Source: an uncultured Treponema sp.
GTDB lineage: Bacteria; Spirochaetota; Spirochaetia; Treponematales; Treponemataceae
Assembly: GCA_934699065.1 (NCBI GenBank)
Contig: CAKUWD010000175.1
Location: forward strand, 1-6,101
DNA length: 6,101 nt
Direction of reading: 5' to 3'
The position numbers and the translations under genes were made by a program. The notes beneath the pieces are model-generated. The model did no database searches. It was not told the origin of the DNA and saw only the letters and a program-made list of their open reading frames with translations. Of this stretch, positions 5,123 through 6,101 are shown piece by piece; position 1 is the stretch's first letter, and every line of letters begins with the position of its first letter.

Positions 5123-6101
5123 ATGGAAAAAGAAGAAATCTTAAAGCGTGCAAAAGCATATATTGCCGCAGAAAAAGATGAAAGATTCAGCAAGGAAGTT
5201 GAAGAACTTATTGCTAAAGAAGATTATAAGGAACTTGAAGACCGCTTCTACCAGACTCTCGAATTCGGAACTGGTGGACTCCGCGGAATTATGGGTGGCG
5301 GAACAAACCGCATGAACACCCTCGAAATCAATATGGCAACTCAGGGACTTGCAAACTATGTTATTAAAGCATTCCCAGAAAAGGCAAAGGACGGAACTTT
5401 GAGCGCCGTTGTTGCTTACGACAGCCGCTTAAACTCAGATGTTTTTGCAGAAGCTACTGCCCTTATTTTTGCTGCTAACGGCATTAAGGCTTATCTTTTC
5501 TCAGGTCTTCGACCTACACCGGAATTGTCTTTTGCAATCCGTACCCTTAAAGCTCAGACTGGTGTTGTTGTAACTGCTTCTCATAACCCAAGAATGTATA
5601 ACGGTTACAAGGCTTACTGGGACGACGGTGCTCAGGTAATCGAGCCTCATGATGTTGGAATTATTGAAGAAGTAAACAAAGTTACAGAAGTAAAGTCTAT
5701 GTCTCGCGACGAGGCTATCAAGGCTGGTAAACTTGTAATTATCGACAAAGAAATTGATGAACCTTTCTGGGCAATGTGTAAAGCTCAGCTCTTCCGACCG
5801 GACCTCATTAAGGAAAAGGCAAAAGATGTTCGCATTGTATATACACCACTCCACGGAACTGGTGCTATGCATGTTGAAAAGGTTCTTGGAGATCTCGGAC
5901 TCAACATCATTACTGTTCCAGAGCAGAGAAAGCCGGACGGAAACTTCCCTACTGTTGAAAAGCCAAATCCAGAAGAAAAACCTGCCCTCACTCTCGCAGT
6001 TGAGCTTGCAAAGAAAGAAAAGGCAGACGGTGTAATGGCAACTGACCCTGATGCAGACCGATTTGGTACAGCTTTCCCAGACAAAGACGGAAACTTTGTT
6101 C
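5123..6101 (+). CDS. Phosphohexomutase of PgcA/PGM2 type, N-terminal part (cut by right edge)
   Basis: The frame is open from the ATG at 5123 to the window end, giving 326 residues of an enzyme that in this family is usually 550-600 long. AGGAG (5111-5115) lies 7 bases before the start. Landmarks of the PGM2-like branch of alpha-D-phosphohexomutases are clear: LEFGTGGLRGIMGGGTNRMN (46-65), the phosphoserine loop TASHNP with Ser153, YTPLHGTG (240-247), FPTVEKPNPE (275-284), and the metal loop DPDADR (308-313). It should transfer phosphate between C1 and C6 of glucose (or mannose, or a pentose in PGM2 relatives). The sugar-specificity and C-terminal phosphate loops lie beyond the edge, so the substrate is not settled. 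Compared with the mutase upstream, leucine CTC, isoleucine ATC and arginine CGC codons are noticeably more frequent, which may reflect high expression. It has its own promoter and a long structured leader. Confidence 0.93.
   Translation, partial: MEKEEILKRAKAYIAAEKDERFSKEVEELIAKEDYKELEDRFYQTLEFGTGGLRGIMGGGTNRMNTLEINMATQGLANYVIKAFPEKAKDGTLSAVVAYDSRLNSDVFAEATALIFAANGIKAYLFSGLRPTPELSFAIRTLKAQTGVVVTASHNPRMYNGYKAYWDDGAQVIEPHDVGIIEEVNKVTEVKSMSRDEAIKAGKLVIIDKEIDEPFWAMCKAQLFRPDLIKEKAKDVRIVYTPLHGTGAMHVEKVLGDLGLNIITVPEQRKPDGNFPTVEKPNPEEKPALTLAVELAKKEKADGVMATDPDADRFGTAFPDKDGNFV

Noticed and set aside
5785..6084. Open frames antisense to the second mutase (also 5501-5872), and a forward frame at 5754-6035
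   Set aside because: The PGM2-like motifs in the + strand frame starting at 5123 explain this region completely.

Overview
The window looks like chromosomal DNA of an AT-rich spirochaete, most likely a Treponema. That placement is inferred from gene content (an excisionase-type HTH fused to a PtsN-like EIIA, an envelope pair made of an anchored beta-propeller and a LytM-like protein, and paired phosphohexomutases) and from A/T-ending codon preference. It was not tested by a search.

Layout. Positions 1-57 hold the probable last 18 codons of an unidentified + strand gene. Its stop overlaps the stop of the convergent HTH-EIIA gene (701 to 54, - strand) inside the tetranucleotide TTAA. Upstream of that gene are its promoter and then a roughly 170-base imperfect hairpin element (848-1016) that looks like a MITE-like repeat. 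Next come two adjacent + strand genes 18 bases apart: a membrane-anchored beta-propeller protein (1082-2143) and a secreted LytM/M23-like protein that has lost its recognisable zinc and catalytic residues (2162-3025). A well-formed sigma-70-type promoter (3066-3094) then drives a complete phosphoglucomutase/phosphomannomutase (3125-4888).

The stop codon of that mutase lies inside a striking 108-base repeat (4885-4992) that can fold as a four-way junction with no unpaired base at the junction. The right end of the repeat runs into a second good promoter (4991-5019). That promoter is followed by a leader of about 100 bases, most of which folds (5031-5108). The leader ends at a strong ribosome binding site in front of a second, PgcA/PGM2-type phosphohexomutase (from 5123), which is cut by the right edge.

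How the genes fit together: the two mutases probably act on hexose 1-/6-phosphates at the branch between glycolysis and nucleotide-sugar or envelope synthesis. The HTH-EIIA protein is a plausible sugar-status or phosphorylation-dependent regulator, but nothing here shows that it controls the neighbours. The beta-propeller/LytM pair looks like an envelope module. The most unusual material is non-coding: the long hairpin, the four-way-junction repeat and the structured leader.
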